From an uncultured Acetobacterium sp. (GTDB lineage Bacteria > Bacillota > Clostridia > Eubacteriales > Eubacteriaceae): DNA of 64,000 nucleotides. Both the position numbers and the translations under genes were made by a program. Shown here piece by piece: positions 8,082-16,678 of the stretch (positions are counted from its first letter, which is position 1; the number at the start of each line of letters is the position of its first letter). Where the stretch lies: NCBI RefSeq assembly GCF_963664135.1, contig NZ_OY760905.1, positions 1,426,001 through 1,490,000 of the forward strand, in the 5' to 3' direction. The notes under the pieces were generated by a model. The model searched no databases and had not been told where the DNA came from. It worked only from the letters and a program-made list of their open reading frames with translations.

Positions 8082-9604
8082 GTTTCTTCTCCTTCACTCA
8101 TTACGCCAGACATCATCAATCCAATGGCTTCCTTGGTCGTTTTTCGCGGATCCACAATGCCTGTTACACGACCTTCGCATAGAACCATAATCCGGTCACA
8201 AAGTCCCATCAGAACATCCAGATCTTCACCAACATACATAATCGGCTTCATTTTAACTTTTTGTTCATTTAACAATTCATAAATGATCTGGGATGATCCC
8301 ACATCCAGACCTCGGGTCGCATAGGCTGTTACCATCAGTTTGGGTTCCAACTCAATTTCCCTTCCCAACAATACCTTTTGAATATTGCCACCCGAAAGCA
8401 AACTGACAGCATGATTTTCGATCGCCGGGGTCGAAACATTCAGCCGTTCAACCAAAGCTTCTGCCTTATCCCGGGAAACGACCCGGGAAATCCCCATTCC
8501 TTTGGTGTTCCGGTAATCTTTGAGTAATACATTATCAATAATATCCATTGAAGAAACCAGACCCATCCCCAGACGATCCTCGGGAACAAAGCTTAGACTG
8601 ATGCCCATTTGACTGATTTTCTCCGGGTTTTTTCCAACAATATTTTCACCTTCAAAAATAATTTCACCAGATTTAATATGATACAGACCCGCGATGCCTT
8701 CGCACAATTCTTTTTGACCGCTTCCGGCAATCCCGGCAACCCCGAGAATTTCACCGGCATAAAGATCGAAGCTGACATGATCAAGAATATTAACCTTATT
8801 ACGGTCAATGGCGGTGATGTTTTTGACTTCCAGACATTTTTTACCCCGTTCCACCGCAACATAAGGAACATTGAGTTCCATTACATCGCCAACCATCATT
8901 CCGGCCAATTCCTGAGGCGTTGTTTCATTTTTATTAACAGTCTGAATCGTGGTACCTTTGCGCATAATCGTAATCCGGTCACTTATCTCCATGACTTCTT
9001 CGAGTTTATGGGTAATGATAATCACGGAGCAGCCAGTTTCCACCATTTTCCTGACAATTTCAAAGAGATTCTTGATCTCCTGGGGCGTCAAAACCGCAGT
9101 CGGTTCATCGAGGATGAGAATATCTGCACCACGATATAATACTTTGAAAATTTCCAGACTCTGTTTTTCAGCCACCGACATTTCATAAACCTTTTTATTC
9201 GGATTAATATCCATTCCCAATTGAGTGATCAATTTCCCCATCTCATCTAAAATCTTTTTCTTATTTAAAAAAGGGCTGGTCTTCCGGCTGCCGGCTGCAA
9301 TATTCTCCAGCGCCGAAAAAACGTCGACCAGTTTGTAATGTTGCGGTAACATACCAATGCCCAAATCCAGGGCAATTTTCGGCGAACTGATATTGGCAGT
9401 CTGGCCTTTCACTTCAATATGTCCTTCATCCGGCATATAAATACCGTTTAAGACATTCATCAGCGAACTTTTTCCAGCGCCGTTCTCACCGAGGATGGCA
9501 TGCACTTCTCCCTTTTTTAATGAAAATTCCACATGATCCAGGGCTTTGACCTTGCCAAAAACCTTTGTGATGTTTTCCATTTTAACGACATAATCATTGT
9601 TCAT
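8066..9604 (-). CDS. BMP-type ABC importer, dual ATP-binding protein (YufO/NupO-like)
   Basis: A 512-residue protein with two ABC domains in tandem. The first has a normal Walker A (GENGAGKSS, about residue 39) and Walker B (ILILDEPTAVLTPQE) but a degenerate signature (MSVAEKQ). The second has a degenerate Walker A (GIAGSGQKE), a clear LLSGGNIQK signature and an altered Walker B (LMVTAYATRGLDVG). This complementary asymmetry is typical of the RbsA/NupO group. The start is the ATG at 9604 with AAAGGTG upstream. It drives import by the two permeases encoded directly downstream. Confidence 0.9.
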   Translation of the reverse strand: MNNDYVVKMENITKVFGKVKALDHVEFSLKKGEVHAILGENGAGKSSLMNVLNGIYMPDEGHIEVKGQTANISSPKIALDLGIGMLPQHYKLVDVFSALENIAAGSRKTSPFLNKKKILDEMGKLITQLGMDINPNKKVYEMSVAEKQSLEIFKVLYRGADILILDEPTAVLTPQEIKNLFEIVRKMVETGCSVIIITHKLEEVMEISDRITIMRKGTTIQTVNKNETTPQELAGMMVGDVMELNVPYVAVERGKKCLEVKNITAIDRNKVNILDHVSFDLYAGEILGVAGIAGSGQKELCEGIAGLYHIKSGEIIFEGENIVGKNPEKISQMGISLSFVPEDRLGMGLVSSMDIIDNVLLKDYRNTKGMGISRVVSRDKAEALVERLNVSTPAIENHAVSLLSGGNIQKVLLGREIELEPKLMVTAYATRGLDVGSSQIIYELLNEQKVKMKPIMYVGEDLDVLMGLCDRIMVLCEGRVTGIVDPRKTTKEAIGLMMSGVMSEGEETCSIS

Positions 9605-9625
9605 GCTTTCACCTTTACTAAAAAT

Positions 9626-9656
9626 AGCGGACAGAGCCAGAAGACTCTGTCCGTTA
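9626..9656 (-). promoter_or_regulatory. intercistronic hairpin between binding protein and ATPase genes
   Basis: GCGGACAGAG pairs with CTCTGTCCGT around an 8-base loop, in the 64-bp gap after the lipoprotein gene. In minus-strand sense it is followed by TATTTTTAG. This can act as a leaky terminator or 3' stabiliser, giving more binding protein than transporter, as is common in ABC operons. Confidence 0.7.
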
Positions 9657-9668
9657 TACCATTTTTGA

Positions 9669-10763
9669 TTATTTTAAACTACCTACTACATTATCAACAA
9701 ACCAATCCATACTCAGAAGGGCTTCATCCGTCATGGATGTTCCAGCTGGTACTTTTACAGCGCCGGTTTGATCTTTTAGTTCACCAGCGAAAATAGTAAG
9801 CTGACCAGACTTAATGGCCTTTGTTGCCGTATCAACTTGACCCTGCGCGGTTCCAGGAGCAAGGGCAGTTAAGGTATCCAGTAAAACAATCCCATCATTC
9901 ATACCACCCCAGTATTGTTCAGATTTCCAGGTGCCATCAATTACAGATTGTACTGTATCAGTATAGTAACCACTGAAATCCCAAAGCGGAGCTGTCATAT
10001 AGACTTCCGGCATGGTTGTGGCTGCACTTAAGTCATAACCGACGGATAATTTACCAGCTTCTTTAGCTGCTTCCATCGTTGCTGTTGAATCCTGATGCTG
10101 GGCAGTTACATCACAGCCTTGCTGAATTAGTGCTTCAGCTGCTGCTTTTTCAACCGTTGGGTCATACCAGGTATTAGTCCATGATACATTAACGGTAGCG
10201 GCAGGATTTACTGATTTTACACCCAGTGCGAAAGCATTAATTCCACGAATAACTTCTGGAATTGGCATTGCTGCAACATAGGCTATTTTATTTGTTTTGG
10301 TTGTTAAACCGGCAACGATACCAGAAAGATATCGGGGTTCTTCAATTTTTCCAAAGTATGTTCCTAAATTATCCGCAGTCATGTAACCTGAACAATGTTC
10401 AAATTTAACATCTGGGAATTCTTTGGCAGCTTCGACCATTCCATCCATGAAACCATAGCTGGTTCCGAAAATAATAGTACAGCCTTGGTCAACCATGTCT
10501 CTGATTGAAGAAACAACGGCGCTTTTTTCTTCAGGTACATTTTCTTTTACGATGGTTTCAACTTTTCCACCCAGGTTTTCCACCATTTTTGCACGACCAT
10601 TATCATGTGCCTGTGACCAACCACCATCATCTGCGGGTCCTACATAAAGAAAACCAACCTTAACGACGTCATTTTTCTTGGATGTTGAACCGGAACTACA
10701 TCCTGCAACGCTTACAACCACTAGCATCAGTGCAAGCATCAATACTCCCAATCTTTTTTTCAT
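9669..10763 (-). CDS. BMP-family substrate-binding lipoprotein
   Basis: The binding component of the importer. The chosen start is the ATG at 10763, with AGGAGG six bases upstream; the frame is open further upstream but without a signal. A lipoprotein signal follows (hydrophobic stretch ending VVVSVAGC, lipidated Cys around residue 22 of this start), then a Ser-rich linker and a periplasmic-binding-protein-like BMP domain (VKVGFLYVGPADDGGWSQAH, NDGIVLLDTL). BMP proteins bind nucleosides or, in some cases, autoinducers; the ligand here is not visible. It is the first gene of the operon, behind a good sigma-A promoter. Confidence 0.9.
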   Translation of the reverse strand: MKKRLGVLMLALMLVVVSVAGCSSGSTSKKNDVVKVGFLYVGPADDGGWSQAHDNGRAKMVENLGGKVETIVKENVPEEKSAVVSSIRDMVDQGCTIIFGTSYGFMDGMVEAAKEFPDVKFEHCSGYMTADNLGTYFGKIEEPRYLSGIVAGLTTKTNKIAYVAAMPIPEVIRGINAFALGVKSVNPAATVNVSWTNTWYDPTVEKAAAEALIQQGCDVTAQHQDSTATMEAAKEAGKLSVGYDLSAATTMPEVYMTAPLWDFSGYYTDTVQSVIDGTWKSEQYWGGMNDGIVLLDTLTALAPGTAQGQVDTATKAIKSGQLTIFAGELKDQTGAVKVPAGTSMTDEALLSMDWFVDNVVGSLK

Positions 10764-10827
10764 TCTCTTCCTCCTATTTCTAATTCGGTGTAGAGCCATT
10801 ATTATAAACAGTCCTACCCACGCTAAT

Positions 10828-10856
10828 ATTTTAACTAAAAACTATATAAAATGCAA
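10828..10856 (-). promoter_or_regulatory. sigma-A promoter of the BMP importer operon
   Basis: Minus-strand TTGCAT, 17-bp spacer, TAAAAT; the predicted transcript begins about 57 nt before the lipoprotein start. I looked for a purine riboswitch in this short leader and saw none. Confidence 0.65.
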
Positions 10857-10942
10857 TCTAAAAAACCGGAATAAAATAACAACCCAGACCATGTTTTTAT
10901 TGCATAAAATCAAGATATTCGTTATTATTAGACTGTAACCAA

Positions 10943-10962
10943 GGTGAACTCGAACTTTCACC
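10943..10962. promoter_or_regulatory. inverted repeat upstream of the MarR-like gene, candidate operator
   Basis: GGTGAA, 8 bp, TTCACC in the divergent intergenic region, about 40 bp before the regulator start and just upstream of a TATATT -10-like box. The size and position fit a winged-helix dimer site. Binding by the adjacent regulator is inference. Confidence 0.4.
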
Positions 10963-11001
10963 CTGTTAAATGGTATATTTTGTTTTGAAAGGAGTGTCAT
11001 T

Positions 11002-11622
11002 TTGAAAAAAGAAAAGAAAAGCAAGAAACTGGATGTCAAAGAAGTTAAGGATTCGAAAAAAGAGACAAAAAAGAAAAGTTTAATTGAAGAAAAAAAAGCA
11101 GGTCCTGTTACTAAGAAAGAAAAACCAGCCACCCAGAATGATGTTCAACCCGATTTAGCCGTTGATCATGCTGCGGTTAAAAAACTGATGATTGATTCTG
11201 CGGTTCTTTATCAGAATATTCTTGTTTTACCCCAAACCTTTGCGGTAAATGAGGTTTCCTATTCCTTGTATCCTTCTGAACTCAAAGCCCTGGATATGAT
11301 TGGGCAATTTTCAGGTATCAACCTGACTCAACTGGCCAATAAACTGAGTATTTCCAAAAGTGCCATTTCAAAATGCACGTCCAAGCTTCTTGAAAAACAA
11401 CTGATCGAAAAAGAAAAATCTTCAGTAAACGTTCGTGAAGTCGTCTTTACCCTTACCCCTAATGGCCAATTTATTTTTGATCAGCTGGGCAGTGTCAACT
11501 CTGATCTGTTTGAACCTTTTAATAAATCATTTGAATCACTATCCTCGCAGGAGATCAATGACCTTCATCGCATGTTTTTAACGATCCAGTCCAGTCTGAC
11601 TGAGATTATCAATCGCGTATAG
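11002..11622 (+). CDS. MarR-like winged-helix regulator with lysine-rich N-terminal tail
   Basis: A 206-residue protein. The first 50 residues are almost all Lys, Glu, Ser and Thr and probably disordered. The rest resembles MarR regulators: a dimerisation helix, then SELKALDMIGQFSGINLTQLANKLSISKSAISKCTSKLLEKQLIEKEKSSVNVREVVFTLT condensed here as a helix-turn-helix plus beta-wing, and a C-terminal helix. The start is TTG with GAAAGGAG seven bases upstream. It is transcribed divergently from the BMP importer, so it may control that operon or itself. The basic tail is unusual for the family and may add non-specific DNA binding. Confidence 0.75.
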   Translation: MKKEKKSKKLDVKEVKDSKKETKKKSLIEEKKAGPVTKKEKPATQNDVQPDLAVDHAAVKKLMIDSAVLYQNILVLPQTFAVNEVSYSLYPSELKALDMIGQFSGINLTQLANKLSISKSAISKCTSKLLEKQLIEKEKSSVNVREVVFTLTPNGQFIFDQLGSVNSDLFEPFNKSFESLSSQEINDLHRMFLTIQSSLTEIINRV

Positions 11623-11625
11623 ATT

Positions 11626-11666
11626 TTTAAAAGCCACTTGTTTGATTAGAACAAGTGGCTTTTAAA
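11626..11666. terminator. bidirectional terminator between the regulator and the pilus operon
   Basis: A perfect 16-bp stem (AAAAGCCACTTGT arm, 9-base loop) flanked by T/A runs on both sides. It can stop both the plus-strand regulator and the minus-strand pilus operon that converges on it. Confidence 0.85.
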
Positions 11667-11675
11667 GTGATTATG

Positions 11676-13034
11676 CTACAGTTTTTCCTGAGTTGCAATT
11701 TCACGCTCATTTCCAAAGGTTTCTTTGGAATATATCTTTTTCTCGTAAATTTTGGTACTCGGCCGTTCCAGTGCCCCCATCAGAAATTGATAATAGGCTC
11801 CTGGTGTCACAATATTTCCGGTGGCTGGTTTTTCAAAACCAGTATTTTCAAAAAGCGAATCGGCAACTTTAACGCAATTAGTATTCAGGGCAAAATAGGT
11901 CTTTAAAGGACCTTTTTTAAACTTATAAAAGCGCGCCCCAGTTCCCTTGTAAATGATATCTTCCACGCCGGTATAATCCCCGGGTTTCAACAAACCCTGT
12001 TCTACCAGCTGGGTATCGCAAAACCATTCGAACATATTTTCCTGAAAATGTTCATAATTCCCCTTAATTATTTCCAATTCTGCTTCCGTAAAAGCTACTT
12101 TAAACGAGATCAGCACCTTCCCATCATTTAAAACGGATTCTCTCAGGTAGCGATCTTTATCACAAACGAAAAGAACACCATCGCTCATGGCTCCACCTAA
12201 ACGATAAGAATGTCCATCAAAATTTCCATAAGACATAGCCTGATCGCCAAAGATCAGATCCACATGTCCAAAAGCTTCCATAATTTTTTTGGATAGATGA
12301 ACTAGAATTTCAATATTCATGGGGTTAATGCCCGCCTTTTCCGGAATCAGTACTTCCTGAGACAATATATAGGCATTCGCATCTTCAGATGCTACTTTTT
12401 CATCATATTTCCGAAGTAGTCCCATGGGTACAAAAACGCCCAATAAAGAAGGCAAGGCAATTCGCATTTTTCGCTGAATTTTTTTAGCCGACTGGCTCAT
12501 CTTTTCCTGGGTTTCTTCTTCATTAAAGGCATCAAAAATCAGGGTAAAACCATACCAAAGCAGATAGATCCCAGCGACGATGGCGAAGCTGGCAGTTTGA
12601 AAATAACTGTTAATGAAGAGGTAAACCCCAAAAACAAAGCTTAAAAGCCCATTTAGGAAATAGAAGCCATAATTGGGAGCGCCATCTCGCCAAAGGGTTA
12701 CTGCTGAAATAAATTTGACGATACTGTTTACCAGAATATAACATGCAAAAATATAGGGAATTAAATCGGCCAGAGCAAACCTGAAATAAAAAAGCAGCAT
12801 GGAAAAAAGCACATTAACCAATGCTCCGATCAGCTTCATTTTCTTGCTTTCACCATGAAATTTTAAAAACACGGATATCAAATTAATCACGGCAAAAATC
12901 ACCAATGCCGCCATCAATAATACGACAATCTGCGTCACCGAACTTCTTGGATGGCTGATCATGTAAATGCCAATCCCGGCCACTCCGACACCGGACAGTG
13001 ATCCAACTATTTTTTTTGTTCTTATCTCATTCAT
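11676..13034 (-). CDS. HdeD/DUF308-like membrane protein with a C-terminal domain holding His and Cys
   Basis: The first 180 residues form six hydrophobic helices resembling HdeD/DUF308 membrane proteins. The C-terminal part of about 260 residues is soluble, with the patterns AFGHVDLIFGDQAMSYGNFDG (split: His 257) and ALNTNCVKVAD (Cys 387). A His in a GHV motif near SYGN and a later NC motif recall DUF4105/papain-like folds, so a thiol hydrolase is possible, but this is inference. The ATG at 13034 is chosen because GGAAAGG precedes it; a start 13 codons upstream lacks a site. It is the last gene of the pilus operon. Confidence 0.6.
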   Translation of the reverse strand: MNEIRTKKIVGSLSGVGVAGIGIYMISHPRSSVTQIVVLLMAALVIFAVINLISVFLKFHGESKKMKLIGALVNVLFSMLLFYFRFALADLIPYIFACYILVNSIVKFISAVTLWRDGAPNYGFYFLNGLLSFVFGVYLFINSYFQTASFAIVAGIYLLWYGFTLIFDAFNEEETQEKMSQSAKKIQRKMRIALPSLLGVFVPMGLLRKYDEKVASEDANAYILSQEVLIPEKAGINPMNIEILVHLSKKIMEAFGHVDLIFGDQAMSYGNFDGHSYRLGGAMSDGVLFVCDKDRYLRESVLNDGKVLISFKVAFTEAELEIIKGNYEHFQENMFEWFCDTQLVEQGLLKPGDYTGVEDIIYKGTGARFYKFKKGPLKTYFALNTNCVKVADSLFENTGFEKPATGNIVTPGAYYQFLMGALERPSTKIYEKKIYSKETFGNEREIATQEKL

Positions 13035-13107
13035 TTTTTTGCCTTTCCAGTTGACTGACAAGCCCCTGCTCATTTTTTTCTATCAAGAACACTAAACCCT
13101 GCTTTTG

Positions 13108-13830
13108 TTATACGCCCTCCTCTTTTTCGCTAGTAAATTTTTCATCACCCACGTTTATATTAAACCGATCTTCTTCCTGAATCCCAAAACTTTCCAGTTT
13201 CAGTGTTACTGTTTTTTTGTTAGTTACATCACCTTCGATTTCATAAGTTAAGACTCGAATAATCGGCTGGCATTGATTTAACTCATTTAGAAAATCAATA
13301 ATTTGATCATCATTCCCTACACAAACGACATTAAATTTGCAGGCTGTCAGAATTTTTCCGTCTGAAACCCGGATGTTTTTTTCTTCTTTTTCGGAAAACC
13401 CTTTTTCGATTCGGTCGCCAATGATGGTGTCAATGTGAGCATCAGCTTGTTCAAATTTTACCGAGATCAATCCCAACTGGCAGGATTCGGCTTTTTTTGC
13501 CACCACTTCATAGAGTCTGATGGTATCAATATTTTCCGGCAGACTTTTTTTACTGACGTCAAGTTGATCCCCAATACGCTTCAGTTCTTCCAAATAGGTT
13601 TCTTCTGACATTTCATCGGGTAACGCCATGTTATAACTGATCTTTTCTGCTAATACTTCTTTGTTTTTGGCATAGGCTTTATATTTTGGTATTACAAACA
13701 GAGCCATTAAGATAACCAATAAAGCCCCTAAAATAATCCATTTTTCAATTCTTATTTTCTTACTTTTTTGAGACTCATCTTTTTTAGGATCGTTTTTTTG
13801 ATCAAAACGCTCCACATTGTTTCTACTCAA
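13108..13830 (-). CDS. PilO-like type IV pilus assembly protein
   Basis: A 240-residue bitopic membrane protein: about 30 charged cytoplasmic residues, one transmembrane helix (WIILGALLVILMALFVIP), a coiled-coil-like stretch, then an extracytoplasmic alpha/beta domain. That layout, and the place directly after PilN, fit PilO, which with PilM and PilN forms the alignment complex of type IV pili. The start is a TTG four bases after the pilN stop, with GAGGT seven bases upstream. Sequence conservation of PilO is low, so the assignment rests mainly on topology and order. Confidence 0.7.
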   Translation of the reverse strand: MSRNNVERFDQKNDPKKDESQKSKKIRIEKWIILGALLVILMALFVIPKYKAYAKNKEVLAEKISYNMALPDEMSEETYLEELKRIGDQLDVSKKSLPENIDTIRLYEVVAKKAESCQLGLISVKFEQADAHIDTIIGDRIEKGFSEKEEKNIRVSDGKILTACKFNVVCVGNDDQIIDFLNELNQCQPIIRVLTYEIEGDVTNKKTVTLKLESFGIQEEDRFNINVGDEKFTSEKEEGV

Positions 13831-13833
13831 TTA

Positions 13834-14400
13834 TTATACCTCATTCATTTGAATATCAAACGTAAATTGCCAGATTTCCTCATTAATCTGATTTTTATGA
13901 TCACCTGCTGTTTGCTGTTTTGTACTGGTATTGACCAAATTGATCGCTTTAAACAAATCAACAACAGTCAGTTTTTCCTTAAACTCCAGGATGGTTTCTT
14001 TTTTTGGGGTTTCTCCTGAAATAGTCATCATATCATCCCGAAATACATAGTTTAATACCATTAGCCCATCTGGGATCGCATTGTGTATTTGAGCTAGCGC
14101 TTTAAGGGGCAGATCTTTATTTCTATTAATGGATTCCTGAATATGGGTCCGATCTTTCAGAACCTCATTCTGAAAAGTTAAATTCGTATAAATAATCTGA
14201 TATTCTGATTTGCTATCGATGTTTTCTTCAACTCTTTTAATCTCATTCTGGCAGGACCAATCCAGGAAAAACAACGTTCCATAAATAGCCAGCAAAATCA
14301 AAACTGCTCCCAAAGTAAATACCACCCCTTTTCGTTTAGGCTGATTTGGCCGTTTCCTTTTCGGAAGATCCAGCGGTAATAAATTCATCTCCTCCTTCAT
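13834..14400 (-). CDS. pilN: PilN-like type IV pilus assembly protein
   Basis: A 188-residue protein whose start, MKEEMNLLPLDLPKRK, carries the N-terminal NLLP motif by which PilN binds the groove of PilM. One transmembrane helix follows (about residues 27-47), then a helical segment and a small ferredoxin-like extracytoplasmic domain. Its ATG overlaps the pilM stop by 4 bp, matching the usual pilM-pilN-pilO coupling. Confidence 0.82.
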   Translation of the reverse strand: MKEEMNLLPLDLPKRKRPNQPKRKGVVFTLGAVLILLAIYGTLFFLDWSCQNEIKRVEENIDSKSEYQIIYTNLTFQNEVLKDRTHIQESINRNKDLPLKALAQIHNAIPDGLMVLNYVFRDDMMTISGETPKKETILEFKEKLTVVDLFKAINLVNTSTKQQTAGDHKNQINEEIWQFTFDIQMNEV

Positions 14401-15344
14401 TGCCGCTCACCACTGCTGTTGATCTGAGCCCACTTAATCAGTCCACACACGCCAGGTGTAATTAAACAGAGTTCTGCTCTGGTCATCAGCCGCGGAAAAA
14501 TCAGTTCCTCCCGCCCATCCAAAAGAAAATAAGTCGGAAGGACGCTCTTTTCGATGCTTCGGCTTAAATAGTCCCAAACTCCGGCATGCAGGCTTTCGCC
14601 ACCCATTATATAAATAGCCTCATTTTCACAGCCTTTTGCATGACCCAAAGGGGACTGCCGGACTTCACCAACGACTTTTATAATTTGCAGTAGATAGGTT
14701 TCTCCATCCCAGCCGGGGTCAAGCTCAATGTGATGATTTTCAATCAGCGAACCCTGGTTATAATAAAAAATCCGGGCACCAGTTTTTCCCATATCAATAA
14801 TCAACGTTGGATGATCGTCATCCGCATTCATCAGGCTGGTGTAGGCATAAAACTGGGGAACAATTGATTTTAAAACAAACCCTGATTTTTTGAAAATTCT
14901 GTAATACCACCTTAAGCGAGCTTTTTCAACCCCAACCCCCAACACATCCAGTTTTTTATTATCAATTCCCAGATATTCCAATCGCTGGGTTCGTTCTCTG
15001 GCGGTAAAATCAATTCGCCAATTATCGATATTTCCTGATACAAGCAACTGCATCTTCCAATAAATAGCATCTTCCACATCTTGTAAAGTCATCATTGGAA
15101 AGGTAAACGTACCCACCAGCACCTCTTTATGGTTAATTAACAACATCAATTCATCTTTACGTCGATATCCCTTTAAAAGCGGTCGCAAAAATGCCCCCAT
15201 CGTTTGTGTGTTTTCGCAATAATTTCCTGGTGTTTTTTCAATGCGAATATCTTCGATATGGACCCGGCCCGAATCTTCAGCAAATCCGACTACTATTTTT
15301 GTTAGATTTATACCCAGGTCCACAATCCATAATTTCTTGCTCAT
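14397..15344 (-). CDS. pilM: PilM-like actin-fold protein of the pilus machine
   Basis: A cytoplasmic protein of about 315 residues with the actin/FtsA fold. The phosphate-1 loop WIVDLGINLTKIVVG lies at the N-terminus, phosphate-2 as LIIDMGKTGARIFYY near the middle, and YIMGGESLHAGVWDYLS near the C-terminus as the adenosine motif. PilM links PilN/PilO to the cytoplasmic motor. The ATG at 15344 starts two bases after the preceding stop; an in-frame ATG at 15371 would overlap that gene and has a weaker site, so the start is not certain. Confidence 0.83.
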   Translation of the reverse strand: MSKKLWIVDLGINLTKIVVGFAEDSGRVHIEDIRIEKTPGNYCENTQTMGAFLRPLLKGYRRKDELMLLINHKEVLVGTFTFPMMTLQDVEDAIYWKMQLLVSGNIDNWRIDFTARERTQRLEYLGIDNKKLDVLGVGVEKARLRWYYRIFKKSGFVLKSIVPQFYAYTSLMNADDDHPTLIIDMGKTGARIFYYNQGSLIENHHIELDPGWDGETYLLQIIKVVGEVRQSPLGHAKGCENEAIYIMGGESLHAGVWDYLSRSIEKSVLPTYFLLDGREELIFPRLMTRAELCLITPGVCGLIKWAQINSSGERQ

Positions 15345-15346
15345 TT

Positions 15347-15775
15347 TCAAACTGCCCCCAACATCTTCCAATTAAACTTAACAATCGAACCTTTTAGCGA
15401 TCCTGCCTCTTTTGCCTTCAGTTCTATTTCACCAGCGAATTTCTTTTGATAGGTTTTATAATCGCTTTCCACTTCCACATAGCGCAGATTTTCTGAGGTT
15501 TTAAAAACACGTATCTGGTATGTGCCGCCATTTTCATCAGACACCTTGCCGTTTGTACCGCTATAATTTACATCATCTTCAAGCTCGGCCTGGAGGATCG
15601 CCATTGCATTTTTTCCTGTCAAAATACATAGCTGATAATCCTGATTTAATGTATTTGCTTGCAACTCTGCCATTCCCTGAGTTAGAATATAAGCCACACC
15701 CCCAGCCAGCAGCGCGATTACCACCAAAACCAATGGCAGTATAAATCCATCTTCTCCACACAGTGTCTTTCTCAT
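15347..15775 (-). CDS. GspK/PilX-like minor pilin
   Basis: A 142-residue protein with a class III prepilin leader ending in Gly (GEDG|FILPLVLVVIALLAGG) and a hydrophobic N-terminal helix. Position +5 is Pro, not the otherwise invariant Glu, a feature of the tip pseudopilins GspK and PilX. This suggests a tip or priming subunit processed by the prepilin peptidase (not encoded in the window). It overlaps the upstream minor pilin by 4 bp. Confidence 0.78.
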   Translation of the reverse strand: MRKTLCGEDGFILPLVLVVIALLAGGVAYILTQGMAELQANTLNQDYQLCILTGKNAMAILQAELEDDVNYSGTNGKVSDENGGTYQIRVFKTSENLRYVEVESDYKTYQKKFAGEIELKAKEAGSLKGSIVKFNWKMLGAV

Positions 15776-16275
15776 AATATTACTACCGTTCTTCCATGTT
15801 TAATGGTCGTCTTCCGTTGATAGATTTCGCCGTCAATGGCCAGTGTGTAGTTCAGCAGAATTTCTTTATTTGCCCCCAAGGTCAGCGAAAATGACTTAAT
15901 ATTATCGGCAAATTGACTGTTTCCTCCTGATCCAATCGGGTTCAAACCATTTTTATAGACCTTATACCGACGTAAAAAACCATTATTATATTGATAATAA
16001 TTATAATACAACTCCGGATTTTCCATATCCTGGAGATAAATCCGGTTGTTTACAAAATAAATTGTTTCAGATTTCAAAATTTGTTTTTGAAAATATAAAT
16101 TAAGATATCGCTCACTGTAAAATAATTTCTGATTAATTTGCGTTTTTTCTTTAATGGTGTTCACAAAGATGAGACCTGACAAGAGCAGCCCAAGCACCAA
16201 TGAAATAACCATCAATGATGTCAGAACTTCAATCAGCGAAAAACCTTGATTTTTTCTAAGTATCTGGTGTCTCAT
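15772..16275 (-). CDS. minor pilin, PilW/GspJ-like
   Basis: A prepilin of about 167 residues: short basic leader, cleavage site NQG|FSLIEVLTSLMVISLVLG with Glu at +5, and a beta-rich C-terminal part. The ATG at 16275 is preferred over one 9 codons upstream because TCTGGAGG precedes it by five bases. It overlaps the neighbouring minor pilin gene by 20 bp. The PilW/GspJ label is from order and size only. Confidence 0.78.
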   Translation of the reverse strand: MRHQILRKNQGFSLIEVLTSLMVISLVLGLLLSGLIFVNTIKEKTQINQKLFYSERYLNLYFQKQILKSETIYFVNNRIYLQDMENPELYYNYYQYNNGFLRRYKVYKNGLNPIGSGGNSQFADNIKSFSLTLGANKEILLNYTLAIDGEIYQRKTTIKHGRTVVIL

Positions 16276-16678
16276 CTTGCCTCCAGAATATTTTAATATC
16301 AAATTCCTTATCCCTACTGTTAAGACCTTTGTGTAAAATCTTAAGCTGATATAAGTTAGTTTGGGTTTCTTGTTTGATTTCTTGCAGCTGATAGTCGGGA
16401 TAATTGCTTTTTAAAATAAAATCAACGTGTTCACTAAGACTTCGGGCTGTACCATCCATTAAACTTAAATTAATCTCGTCGGTGATACTATTGATTTCCA
16501 GCGACTGTTCATAAATTGTTTTGGATACCATTTCTGTTTTGATTGCCATTCCATAGAGCCCTAAAATCATGGCCAAACCAAATCCACAAACCGCGATGGC
16601 AATAATCGCTTCTACCAATGTATACCCATTTCGGGATTTTTGTAGCTGCTTGCCGATTTTGCTGATTCTATGGGCCAT
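16256..16678 (-). CDS. minor pilin, PilV/GspI-like
   Basis: A 140-residue prepilin with leader ending RNG|YTLVEAIIAIAVCGFGLA, Glu at +5, a single hydrophobic helix and a short soluble domain. Overlaps on both sides (11 bp upstream, 20 bp downstream) show a translationally coupled set of minor pilins, which in other systems prime pilus assembly at the tip. Confidence 0.78.
   Translation of the reverse strand: MAHRISKIGKQLQKSRNGYTLVEAIIAIAVCGFGLAMILGLYGMAIKTEMVSKTIYEQSLEINSITDEINLSLMDGTARSLSEHVDFILKSNYPDYQLQEIKQETQTNLYQLKILHKGLNSRDKEFDIKIFWRQDETPDT

Noticed and set aside
10764..10827. Purine riboswitch before the BMP lipoprotein gene
   Set aside because: Expected for a nucleoside importer, but the leader of about 57 nt lacks the conserved purine aptamer core.
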